From Brachionus koreanus (taxonomy: Eukaryota > Rotifera > Eurotatoria > Ploima > Brachionidae), in NCBI GenBank assembly GCA_016987375.1, contig PJRA01000040.1:152752-182254 (forward strand): a DNA stretch of 29,503 nt. Direction: 5' to 3'. The translations under genes and the position numbers were made by a program. Shown in pieces: positions 19,120 to 28,228 of this stretch (position 1 is the stretch's first letter; the number at the start of each line of letters is the position of its first letter). The notes beneath the pieces are model-generated. The model saw nothing but the letters and a program-made list of their open reading frames with translations, was not told the origin of the DNA and did no database searches.

Positions 19120-22100
19120 CTAACAAAAATTTCTAGTCTGATTTTTGATGGTCTCCAGGCCTTTGTTAAGCAAACCAGCTTCGACTAAATCTTTTCCAAG
19201 TGCCTTGGCTAATTCATTACTTGAGTTGTAGACTCCAGTGATAGTGATCAAAAAGCCAAAAATTATAATCGTAATGTTGATCAATTTCTGGTGCCACACA
19301 AGAGTGCGTCGCTTCAAATGAAGATGAAAATAGCATGGCCATATAAGTGATAGCATAGTGCCCGTGATAGATCCAATTAAAGCCATCAGATACGCAAAAT
19401 GAGGTATAAAGATGGCCAAAAATAAAGTGAACAGTATCAAGCTTATGCGAAGCAAAACAGCCCAAAATTTAAGATCACCATCGGCAAGATAGCATGAAAA
19501 GGAAAATACTGGAGACCTTGTATTTAACTTGTGATGACTACTAGTTTGATACTCGTCCAAATCGAGAAACAAACTGGCTTCAAGCAATTCAACTGATGCA
19601 TAATAAGGCAATGGATAAGACAATAAAGCTTTAATTATAAGTATAATATTAACTATAATTTTCAATTTTTCACTTGGTAGATTATTTGTTATTACCTCTT
19701 TGGTATTTTCTTGCCATGTTAAAAATCCAACTAGGCCAAATAAGCACTTGAATGCGGCGGCCACAAAATGTGTTGCATAAAGCATTGGATCAAATTTTTT
19801 TCTATCCAACATGTTAACTTCCATTGATGGCAGGAATATTTGAGATGTGTATCCGAATACAATAATGCCTAATGAAATGGGAAACGAACAAATATTCAAA
19901 TGAGTGTCTATTTTGTCAAAATTCCAATCAACTATTTTGGTCAAACAGTAGACGATTATGATCAAATTAATAATCACGTGAACAATGGCATTGCAAAAAC
20001 TTAATTTAGAAACAAATTTAAGACTCTTTATGAAAGCGCAAGGTATTAGTATCATACAAGAAAGTATAGTCCATGAGCTGTGATCAAGGCCCATTTTCGG
20101 AAAGCTGCCCACAAACAAATCACCACAAAGGACAAGATATAAAATACAAGTCATTAAAAGCTCGATATTTTGAGCTATGTTAACCAAACTGGCCCCTATG
20201 CGACTACCAAAGACATCAGCCGCTATATCCACGTATGATGAACGTATTCGAGTTCGCCGGCATGAATAACTTGTTTTTATTTTTAGAAATTTGGGCTTCA
20301 TATATTCGGTTTCATCATCGCATTCGTCGTACAAGCAATCTATTAAAATTTTGCCTGTATACGAACAGATGTAAGCAACTAGAATCATGGAAAAGAGAGC
20401 CCAGTAGCCTCCACTTTTTACCGCAAATGGTAGACTCACCACAAACATACCCTTTAAAAATTAGAAAAAAATTGAAAATTTTTGAACAAATTTTTTTTTC
20501 TTAAATTAAAAAATATTTTAAAAGCCGAAAATAGAAATCTTGAAAAAATAAGCAAATATTATTAAGTAAGTTTTTTTATTTAAATTTATTCTTATTTCAA
20601 AAAAGCTTTTATTGGAAATGTGAAATCTTAGTACAACATTACAGTACAGAAGGGAAAAACTATATAATTTTTTTCCAGTTGCGCAAAAATGGTTCTGTAA
20701 AAAGTACAATGCTGTACAAATTTGTACAAACAAATTCTAAATTTTGTATATACTCTTCATTTTTATGTAAAATAAAATGTTTTATTTTGTTTAATTTATG
20801 ATAAAGGAGTTAATAAAGCGTGTTCATCGGATGATGATGAAGGACGTATGTGACGATAAATACACCGTTGATATTAATCGTGATTGTTTTTGTATCGAGT
20901 TCATCAATCACAGTTGTGTATTTTTCTTAGAAAGTGCTGTCTGCACTCATCTTGTTGGGTGTTGCCTATTAGATTCCATTAGTTTTCTTTCGAAAATTTA
21001 ATTCAAGAACAAAATCGAAAAAGAGAAAAGCTGGTCAATGGCATGAAAGAGATGAGGTTTTTTATGCGTCTATCACTTTTTTTATGTATTTTAACACTCA
21101 AAAATCATGATGGATGTAATAATTTAGAGAAACAAACTTTAATGAATTTAATGCTTTGATGAATTCATTGAGAATAGATGGCTTAACTTTACTGATTATT
21201 TTACTAATTTGTTCTACCTGAATAGGTGAACATTTGTTCACTCACTGGGTGAAAAATCATGTTCACAAAAAATCAGTATTTTCTAAATCTTATTTGCAAA
21301 AAAATGAATAAAGTTCATGATTCTGAAGAGAATAATTTTTTTATAAAGTAAAAGATTTGATGTTGGGTTATAGGCAATTAAAAGCTTAAAATAAAAGGCT
21401 TCATTAATCGAAGATCATTCAAACATTTAAAAGAAAAACCAAAAATATGGAAATTCAACAGAATTTAAAAAGAAATCAGTGGAAAGCATAACCCTATGTA
21501 ATGTGATTTGTGTGGTCATTATTTTGAAGGTAAACGTGGTCTAAAAAGTCATAAAACAAAAAATTCTAGTTATCAAAAATAAAGGCGAACACTTTTTTCA
21601 CTTAAACCGTGAACATGACTTCTACACCTAATGAGTGAACACATGTTCACCTAATCGGGTAAAATGTAATATGTTTTAAATACTTCTTTATCAAAATCAA
21701 ACCTAAAATATTCTTTGATTAAGCCTCTCGTTCAGACACAGAAAGTCCCATTTTAAAAAATTTTTTTTGCTATTATATTGCTATTTTTATGATATTATAG
21801 CTAATTTTTAGTAGTTTATAAATAAATATATATATGATCCCCTGATCATTTGCATGATCGGGCAAGTTAACTTAACTTTTGTCCATTTACTTATACATCA
21901 CCCGTTAAAATAAATATCTGTTTTTTCTTTAAATCAAAATAAAATGCTATGATAAAAATTAACAAAAATAACTAAATAAAGAGATTACTGAAATTAATTT
22001 TTTACTAAATTGTTGATTTTGAAAATTAAAATACTTCTTTAACCTTTAATGATCTAATCCTTTACCTGAATGGCGTTTGTTACGTTCCAGGCAGCTTGGT

Positions 22101-22361
22101 ATTCATTAATTCGATTTGATTTTGACTTTTCTGAATAACAATTCAAATCATTTTCACTTTGATTCTTTATTGAATTAGGTTCTATGTTTTGATAACTAAA
22201 GTTATTATCCACAGTCATTTCATTAAAATCATAAAGTGAATCGATTATGTGGTTGGAATTTTGGCGTCTTAATAGATACATTTCCTCAGAGTGCTCAGAA
22301 GATTTCATGGACTTAATAAATTGCATTAATTTTTGCATTCTCTGCTTTGATTCTTTCGAAA
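19120..22361 (-). CDS. SLC32A1: vesicular GABA/glycine transporter (VGAT/VIAAT, SLC32 family)
   Basis: Proton-coupled antiporter that loads GABA or glycine into synaptic vesicles; the AAAP-fold N-terminus is cytosolic. Two coding exons are visible, 22066-22361 and 19120-20451, joined in phase 0 over a 1,614-nt intron (CAG|GTAAAG ... TTTTTAAAG|GGT). The junction restores the family signature: WNVTNAIQ in the first exon, then G-MFVVSLPFAVKSGGYWALF in the second. Other signatures are SYTGKILIDCLYDE, NIAQNIELLMTCILYLV, FGYTSQIFLPSMEVNM, LTWQENTKEVITNNLP and IIKALLSYPLPYYASVELLE, with about nine or ten helices. The exon starting at 22361 is preceded by a pyrimidine-rich acceptor (TTTTTACAAATTACAG), so an upstream exon is likely; a translation start at 22338 (MQKLMQ) is the fallback. 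A hydrophobic N-terminus from an ATG at 22410 would be read-through of that intron. The long intron carries three transposon relics. Confidence 0.93.
20798..21001 (+). pseudogene. SWIM-type zinc-finger remnant inside transporter intron
   Basis: A 67-codon plus-strand ORF with CFCIEFINHSCVFFLESAVC followed by THLVGCCLLDSISFL. The CxC ... CxH spacing and the hydrophobic helix after it resemble the SWIM zinc finger found near the C-terminus of Mutator-like (MULE) transposases. It continues in another frame with a basic stretch RTKSKKRKAGQWHERD. It lies antisense in the transporter intron with no catalytic domain, so it is probably transposon debris. The family call is from memory. Confidence 0.45.
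21216..21660. mobile_element. non-autonomous inverted-repeat element in transporter intron
   Basis: Left arm 21216-21266 and right arm 21609-21660 are imperfect reverse complements over about 51 bp: ACCTGAATAGGTGAACATTT against ACCCGATTAGGTGAACATGT, then TGTTCACTC and CATGTTCAC in both. Each arm also contains its own small palindrome GTGAACA-NN-TGTTCAC. The 445-bp element lies wholly within the intron of the vesicular transporter. Its interior carries a short zinc-finger remnant (21502-21582). Confidence 0.72.
21502..21582 (+). pseudogene. C2H2 zinc-finger remnant within the inverted-repeat element
   Basis: The frame reads CDLCGHYFEGKRGLKSHKTK and then NSSYQK before a TAA. C-x2-C-x12-H spacing is intact, but the second histidine position is Asn. 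The KRGL loop is common in zinc fingers of retroelement and transposase proteins. There is no start codon (it opens after TAA). Confidence 0.5.
21841..21907. repeat. transposon end related to the element at 11048
   Basis: The reverse complement of this stretch begins TAACGGGTGATGTATAAGTA and continues AATGGACAAAAGTTAAG, then CTTGCCCGATCATG. It matches 11048-11111 along about 64 bp (there TAACGGATGAGGCATAAGTA, then CTTTCCCGATTAGG). The palindrome GATCATTTGCATGATC lies at its inner edge. I found no partner end in the intron, so this is a lone or decayed terminus. Confidence 0.65.
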
Positions 22362-23340
22362 CTGTAATTTGTAAAAAGATAGTCGAAAAAACCAGAAGAA
22401 AACGATTCAATTAGACTAATTGATATTTTCAAGTGTTTAAGGTATGGACTTGTTTTTAAAGATACTTGAAGTGCTCTACTATCACAATTGCTTTTTCACA
22501 TAAATCTAATGACGCTAAATTGAAATGGTATTAGCTAGTTTCTTTCTTAAATGCTTTAATCAAATGAGCAAATAATACCATTATCAAAAATCAATTAGAT
22601 TTATTAAACAAAATTTCTTTTTTGCTAAGATTCATCGTCAACAAAATACAGCGTCAATTATTTCAGGAATTTAAATGATGCTCCAAGTGGATTTATTTTA
22701 GATGAATTTTCAATTATTTAATCTCAAGAATTCATTTTATCTAATATAATAGTAAAAAAGGATTGAATCTAATCAATAAACCAAGCATGCGGGATAATCA
22801 TTTCTTCAAACATCTATTAACAAAATTGATATTTTTTTTGTTAAAAAAATCAACCTTTTTTTCCATTTTTTTTTAAAACTAAAAAAAAAAAGCTCTTTTT
22901 GCTCTTTTCAGATTTCTAAAAAAGAATAAAATTAATGATTTTTTTTGTTAAATAGCAAAAAAAAAATTTCAATTTAGATATAATTTAAACTTGAATGGGT
23001 TGATCGCCTGTCAGACGTCTTTTAAATAAAAAGAAAAAATAATGATAAATTAAAAAAATTTAATTTTCAAAACGAGTCAACCCGAATTAAAAAAAAAAAA
23101 ACAGATAGCCAACAAATAGTCATTTAGATGTTGGTTAATTTTTTTTCTTAAAAAAATTGTACTGGTTTGTTCCCTGATCGAAATAATTGATGATTGAAAA
23201 AAATGAAAATAAAATTGAAGAAAACTTTTAAATCACGTGATACTGCTATATGGAAAAGACTAAAAATTAGTCTCACTTAATAAATAATTACTTACCTGTA
23301 AATAAAAAAACACTGTATTGTATAAAATAATTTCTTTATT
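22362..23340. other. upstream region of the transporter gene
   Basis: No open coding exon was found on the minus strand. A strong minus-strand splice donor, TTTACAG|GTAAGT, lies at 23294-23298 and could end a 5' exon (possibly untranslated) that joins the acceptor at 22362. The rest is AT-rich. Confidence 0.35.
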
Positions 23341-24475
23341 GTAATAAAAGAGGGTGAAGTAACGAGTGACAAAAAACTGATAGCTGAGCTATTAAATGAT
23401 CAGTTTCATTCAGTCTTTAATAAAGAAACCAATGATAATATGCCTTATTTTCCTTTACGTACATCCTCTACTTTCATACAGGAGCTAAACAAGGATCAGA
23501 TTGAACGGAGACTAGAGAAATTAAATGGCAACAAATCGATGGGCACAGACCAAGTACATCCACTGATACTGAAAAACTGCGCAAAAACGATGTCAGTGCC
23601 ATTGAAGATAATTTTCGAAAAATCATTAGAGACAGGAAAAATCCCAAACGAGTGGAAAAGAGCAAATGTGTCGCCGATCTATAAAAAAGGAAGTAAATTA
23701 GAGCCAGTTAATTATCGACCCGTTTCACTTACGTCAGTCGCTTGTAAAGTTCTGGAAGGTATTGTCAGGGACCGACTAATGTTTTACCTTCAAGAGAATA
23801 ATCTAATAATTGGAAGTCAACATGGATTTGTTCCAAAGAAAGGATGTGTAACGAACCTACTTGAAACGCTTGATATGATCACGTCTGAGTTAGCCAAAGG
23901 TAACAGTCTGGATGAAGTACTATTACACTTCTCAAAGGCTTTTGATACGGTACCGTATCAACGACTACTTCATAAACTACGTGGTTATGGGCTTGGTGAG
24001 AAAATAGTAAGGTGGCTCGAAGACTTTTTGAGTATGAGAACTCAGCGAGTTGTACTTGGTGATGGAGTTTCAAGATGGTCAGAGGTACTGAGTGGAGTTC
24101 CGCAAAGATCTGTACTTGGACCCCTGCTATTTGTTCTGTACATAAATGACCTACCTGACTGCGTTTCAAATAGAATGGAATTGTATGCAGATGACTCAAA
24201 AATACTCGCTATAGTTAATAATGTTTTTGAGAGAGCGATGTTACAGAAAGATCTGGATGCTGTATGTCAATGGATAGAGGTTTTAGATAGAGGAATAAAT
24301 TGCCAGAAAATGTGGTGAAATCCAATTCAACCGCTAATTTTAAAATAGCTTTAGATAAATTCAATGGAATCGGCTGCTACAGCTCTAAACGGCCAATTGG
24401 CGGTGGTGGGCTTAGACAATCTACATGTTAGGTGTCGCAGCAAGAACTACTACTACTACTAATAAAAAGAGCATA
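23341..24475 (+). pseudogene. CR1/L2-like LINE reverse transcriptase, truncated and internally deleted
   Basis: One frame from 23341 to 24318 (upstream of the ATG at 23440 the coding continues as VIKEGEVTSDKKLIAELLND). Visible blocks: EKLNGNKSMGTDQVHPLILK, WKRANVSPIYKKGS, NYRPVSLTSVACKVLE, QHGFVPKKGCVTNLLE, motif A as LLHFSKAFDTV (catalytic Asp now His, codon 23926-23928), SGVPQRSVLGPLLF (Gly of PQG now Arg) and intact YADD at 24184. After CQWIEVLDRG the frame is lost, and at 24296-24431 another frame gives the element's very C-terminus (NKLPENVVKSNSTANFKIAL, then DKF), so a segment between them is deleted. The 3' end is a CTA-type microsatellite (about 24446-24460), typical of CR1/L2 tails. 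The copy is inactive. Confidence 0.9.
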
Positions 24476-24486
24476 TAAAAAACTAA

Positions 24487-24609
24487 TTATTGCCTTACTA
24501 AAGCTTTTTCAGCATTAGCCTTACGACCGCGTTTTGTTTTTGGCTCTACATTTGTTATAACTTCCTCATTAAAATCATCCCTTTTTTTATTATTGCATTT
24601 AAAAATAAA
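24487..24609 (-). pseudogene. basic GRK..AL tail remnant
   Basis: A 40-codon minus-strand open stretch reads DDFNEEVITNVEPKTKRGRK then ANAEKALVRQ before TAA. The KRGRK core with a terminal AL.RQ resembles C-terminal tails of Mutator-like transposases as I remember them, and the tails at 8440-8631 and 12162-12200 of this window. No upstream domain is readable. Confidence 0.35.
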
Positions 24610-24629
24610 TTACTAGTTTTCTAATAAAA

Positions 24630-24865
24630 ATGTCAACTGAAACTCCGTGTTCAAGCTCACCTTTTTCTTTTAAAAGGAAAGAAATTTCGGTTTCAAAATT
24701 TGATCATTCTTCTATAACGTTTCTACTGCTGAATTTAGTGACAGTGATGATGAAGTTTTATCAGACGTTAGACGTATGATGTGCGAAAAAATCTTTCATA
24801 ACCTGGATCTGTTGATCAACAACGGGCACTATCATAATTCAACATCAACAATTCAACATCTCTAA
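24630..24865 (+). pseudogene. broken ORF, unknown
   Basis: A frame starting with an ATG reads MSTETPCSSSPFSFKRKEIS then VSKFDHSSITF. At about 24720 the sensible reading moves to another frame: STAEFSDSDDEVLSDVRRMM, then CEKIFHNLDLLINN, and stops at 24865. The serine-rich start and acidic SDSDDE block look like the N-terminus of a nuclear or transposon protein. The frameshift makes it non-functional as assembled. I do not recognise the family. Confidence 0.35.
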
Positions 24866-25499
24866 CAAGATACAGATTTCAATGATATATTAATTAGAAG
24901 CGAAACACAATCCTAATAGAGACAATATATTATTATTACATACTTTATTGGAATAAACTTTTTAATCAGAATATCTTGGCTATTCTTCCAATAGCATAAA
25001 TGGTATACTTTAAAACATACACTTATTAAGATTTGAAAAATATTTTGAAGATTTTTTCCAATCTTAACGAGTGAATGTTTCAAAGTATACCGATTTTATT
25101 TTTAATTAAAAAAAAGAAATAAAATCTAGTACTTATTATTTGAGAACAAAAAAAATTTTAGATTTTGCGGCTTATTTATCCAAAAATCTATTAAAAATCT
25201 TCTCATTCTCTTTTAAAATTACTGTCTATTTTATATTTTTTAAATTGGTTTTAAAAAAAATAATTCAATATAATTAATAAGATTAAATTATTTTATTTAA
25301 AAAAAAATTATTACTTAACAAGCTAATAATAAGACTAAACATTTAAAAAAGTAAATGAAATAACTCAATATTATTTTCACTTATTAATAAAATACTTTAT
25401 TCACTAAAAGATTAATTTAAAAGATACAAAAATAACTTTGAAATCTAAAATATAAAATTAAAACCCAAAAAAAAAAAAAAGTAGCTCTAAAGTAAATAG
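24866..25499. other. spacer with 3' flank of the TINAG-like gene
   Basis: No gene. It contains the palindrome at 25002-25091 and an AATAAA on the minus strand near 25394-25399 that may serve the TINAG-like gene. Confidence 0.5.
25002..25091. repeat. long imperfect palindrome (33-bp arms)
   Basis: 25002-25034 (GGTATACTTTAAAACATACA then CTTATTAAG) pairs with 25059-25091, whose reverse complement starts GGTATACTTTGAAACATTCA and continues CTCGTTAAG. About five mismatches over 33 bp with a 24-nt loop. It would form a stable stem and is probably a tiny foldback element. Confidence 0.75.
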
Positions 25500-26792
25500 C
25501 TATTTTAATGTAACCCATGCTCCATAGACGTATTTCCCTATTTCGGTTGAATATGCATTTCTTTTGATTCTAAAATAACCGTTCTCACCCCAATCTGTAC
25601 CCCAGCTATTGGCCGCCAACCAATAGTCAACACCATTGTCTGTTCCCCATCCAAGAACTTTGACCGCATGGTATTCATTTTGTATGTAGGGGCGTGCATT
25701 TGGACTAGGGCTATAAATACCTGATTTGTACATGAAAAAATCATCATAAATCTTAAATACCATTTGAACGGGCCCGTTCATAAGGATTTCTTTCATGATA
25801 TTCTCACTCTGTGACATAACTGGATAAGCTTTGGAGACAAAAAATTTTTTTGTTGCATTTGCCAAATCCGGACAAATTCCATTCTTGATTTTACATGTAA
25901 ACACAAAGCCAGATTGAACATCTTTACTATTATAGCATTCATTTTCAACTAAACTGGTCATATTTTTGAGCGCTGTCCAGCCTTGATCCACTGATAACTT
26001 AGAGCACTTGTTTCTCCTATTGTTGACTGAATTGCACGCTATTAATTGCTCGACTGAAGGTGTTTGTTGTATTGGTCTTCTGTTATATTTTAAAACTCGA
26101 TCTTTAATGACATCAATCATTGAAAAAGCCCATGAAGCTGGACACATTCCTTGATTTTTAATGCTGTTCGAATACTTGCCCTGGAAATAAGACTCATCTC
26201 TAAAATCATAAGATGACTGCACATGTTGGTAAGAATCTGAATGTAACGGTCTTTGTATGTGTGATGGCACTATAGCTCCCAAATAATGTACATAAGCAAA
26301 CTCAAGAGTCTTTGACCAAAAGAATGAATAATTAGCCGCTTTCCAACCGTAATTATTTCGATTTATTTCATGTAATAAATGAGAATTGACTAAACACGGT
26401 TTATGTTTACATTGGACAAAACCATTTCTGCATCGGCATCTGTTACAATTTTCCATAAAACGTTGGCCATTTTGATAAACAATGCCGTTTCTAATGCAAA
26501 AATTTGCTCTTACTGGACATATGTTTGTGTTGTGTTGGCGTTTCACATCTGGACAGCAATCACTAGACGAGTTTTTTCCACAAAACTGGTCACAATAGCA
26601 TCTAGTATCATAGTGAATCATGTAACATTCGTCATTTCTACCAGAACAACATGAGCTAAAGTGGTTTTTGACGAGAAATTCAGCGCAAGTGGCTCCTCGA
26701 AGCGTGTTGTAACCGCTTCCGTGAAAATAAGCACTCAAAATTGAAATAAAAAAACAAGAATTTAAAATTAAAATAATAAATAGTTCTTTCAT
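25500..26792 (-). CDS. TINAGL1-like: TINAG-like secreted pseudo-protease (papain fold)
   Basis: 430 residues in one exon. A signal peptide (about 1-20) is followed by a somatomedin-B/TINAG-type cysteine cluster (about 36-92: CCSGRNDECY, CYCDQFCGKNSSSDCCPDV), a VWC-like segment (about 92-133: GIVYQNGQRFMENCNRCRCR), and a cathepsin-B-like peptidase C1 domain (about 190-430). The domain order is that of tubulointerstitial nephritis antigen and its paralogue, which are matrix proteins of basement membranes. The active-site cysteine is replaced: NQGMCPASWAFS has Ser220 where proteases have Cys, as in TINAG. Gln214, His375 (EYHAVKVLGWG) and Asn395 (ANSWGTDWGENGYF) are retained. It therefore binds or scaffolds rather than cuts, by family knowledge. 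The start is the first Met before the signal peptide. Confidence 0.93.
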   Translation of the reverse strand: MKELFIILILNSCFFISILSAYFHGSGYNTLRGATCAEFLVKNHFSSCCSGRNDECYMIHYDTRCYCDQFCGKNSSSDCCPDVKRQHNTNICPVRANFCIRNGIVYQNGQRFMENCNRCRCRNGFVQCKHKPCLVNSHLLHEINRNNYGWKAANYSFFWSKTLEFAYVHYLGAIVPSHIQRPLHSDSYQHVQSSYDFRDESYFQGKYSNSIKNQGMCPASWAFSMIDVIKDRVLKYNRRPIQQTPSVEQLIACNSVNNRRNKCSKLSVDQGWTALKNMTSLVENECYNSKDVQSGFVFTCKIKNGICPDLANATKKFFVSKAYPVMSQSENIMKEILMNGPVQMVFKIYDDFFMYKSGIYSPSPNARPYIQNEYHAVKVLGWGTDNGVDYWLAANSWGTDWGENGYFRIKRNAYSTEIGKYVYGAWVTLK

Positions 26793-26885
26793 TTTAGTTT
26801 TGAAAATTTAGCTTTTATTCAATTCTTTCTATTTGTTAAAAATTAAAGCATCAAAAATGTTTGTCGATAGAGGAACTTGGTCTAA

Positions 26886-26904
26886 ACAACAACAACAACA
26901 ACAA
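26886..26904. repeat. CAA microsatellite
   Basis: About six CAA units upstream of the TINAG-like gene. Confidence 0.9.
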
Positions 26905-27203
26905 AATGAATAATCATCTTATTAGTTATGTTTTTCAACTTAATCTTGTGATTACTTAGTTTGCAAAGGAGCAAGATAAATTTTTATTTTTTACTAGTTG
27001 CTAATCAGTAAATCTGAGGCCTAGATTGGCAAAAAACGTTTTAGCATCTAATTGCCAATCTCTGTATGATAGATTTAATGTCAGCTTAAACCTTTTAGGA
27101 TTAGGCTTTTTTTTTTAATTAAAAAAAATATATTTTAGAAAACTAATTAAAACTAGGCATTAGCTTGAGATTTATTAACAGCGACAAAATTAAAATTATG
27201 AAA
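26905..27203. other. spacer
   Basis: No gene. AGATTGGCAA (27023-27032) and TTGCCAATCT (27052-27061) form a perfect 10-bp inverted pair. A minus-strand AATAAA at 27171-27176 lies 28 nt past the stop of the next gene. Confidence 0.5.
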
Positions 27204-27602
27204 TCAATTTAAAAAAGTTCTTGAATTGTATTGATTGAGACTGTTTTCGATTTGAATTTGTAGATCAGGGTCAAAGTTAACATTGCTTTTTGACATGCAT
27301 CTGTTTATTGTTTGATTTCTTTGATTTATTTGATAATTGGTAAAGCTTCGTTTCTTGTCCTGTGATTTTTTGACTTGATAAATTGTAATTGCAACTAATA
27401 TTCCGAATGAAACAAGACAAGCTACAAATAAAATGTAAAACATTGTTTTTTGTTCGCTATATTCGGTTGAAATGGCAAAGTAAAGCATTAGGCAAGCAAT
27501 GATCAACATGATAAAGCCCAAAAAGCCGGTTATTTGAGCACAGCGCTCTTCATGTTTGGCTTGTATTTTAGCTGATGTTTTTGGACTGCGCAAAAAAAGC
27601 AT
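27204..27602 (-). CDS. small two-helix membrane protein, unknown
   Basis: 132 residues, single exon. The N-terminus is basic (about 1-22, SPKTSAKIQAKHEERCAQ), followed by two hydrophobic helices (about 24-44 and 53-76) separated by a short polar loop with EYSEQK, and a polar Asn/Gln-rich tail (about 77-132) with QVKKSQDKKR next to the membrane. By the positive-inside rule both ends are probably cytosolic. Codon use and composition resemble the other genes, and AATAAA lies 28 nt after the stop, which supports a real gene. I recognise no family. An unseen upstream exon cannot be excluded. Confidence 0.65.
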   Translation of the reverse strand: MLFLRSPKTSAKIQAKHEERCAQITGFLGFIMLIIACLMLYFAISTEYSEQKTMFYILFVACLVSFGILVAITIYQVKKSQDKKRSFTNYQINQRNQTINRCMSKSNVNFDPDLQIQIENSLNQYNSRTFLN

Positions 27603-28074
27603 TTTTTCAAAATGAAGTAAATAAAAAAAAGGTGAAATTAAATGTTGTTGTTGAAAATCGATAAAATCGATTCGTCCACACTCACTAAGAAATTTTTGGT
27701 GAGACAGATGGATTTTTTTAGATTATTGATTTTTTTTATTTTATTTTTTTGTCATAAAATAAGCTTTAATGTTAATAATACTGTTTGGTCTGTTTAATTA
27801 ATAAAAAGTATTGATTCTAAACTAATGTATCTTAGTTACTTGACTTAGTAGACGTTGCTATTTTTAATTATTTTTTGAAACAGGAAGTTAGTTAAAAATT
27901 TAAAAACATGTTTATTAGATTTATTTTGCAAAATAAATTCTGTTTATTCATGTTTTGGTATTTGTGTATTGATAAGCATCAAAATTTAATTATATACATA
28001 ATTAAGCTTTGTATACACCAATTTTTATCTGGTCAAAATAAGAAATACTTATTAATTTGAATAATAATCATCAT
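27603..28074. other. AT-rich spacer
   Basis: No gene or convincing repeat is seen. Confidence 0.5.
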
Positions 28075-28228
28075 TTAACATTCAAAAACCGGATGACTTT
28101 TTTGACCCTTTTATTTAAATCTTTTTTTATACTTTTNTATAAAAAAATGATTTAATTTATTGAATAAAAAACAAATAAAGGAAGTTACAAAAGAGGTTCA
28201 AAAGACCCCTCCGGTTTTTGAGTGTTAA
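28075..28228. mobile_element. TTAA-flanked MITE
   Basis: TTAA at 28075-28078 and 28225-28228 flank a 146-bp element. The ends are CATTCAAAAACCGGATGACT on the left and, reverse-complemented, CACTCAAAAACCGGAGGGGT on the right; similarity continues as CTTTT-TGA-CC further in. There is no coding capacity. A TTAA duplication is the signature of piggyBac-type transposition, though a TA target would also fit. One unresolved base lies at 28137. Confidence 0.75.

Noticed and set aside
22362..22410. Hydrophobic leader (MNRFLLVFSTIF) of the transporter exon as a signal peptide
   Set aside because: VGAT proteins have a cytosolic N-terminus, and the codons coincide with a pyrimidine-rich splice acceptor.
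23474..24199. Minus-strand ORFs within the CR1/L2-like LINE
   Set aside because: Antisense shadows of the RT frame, which has clear catalytic motifs.
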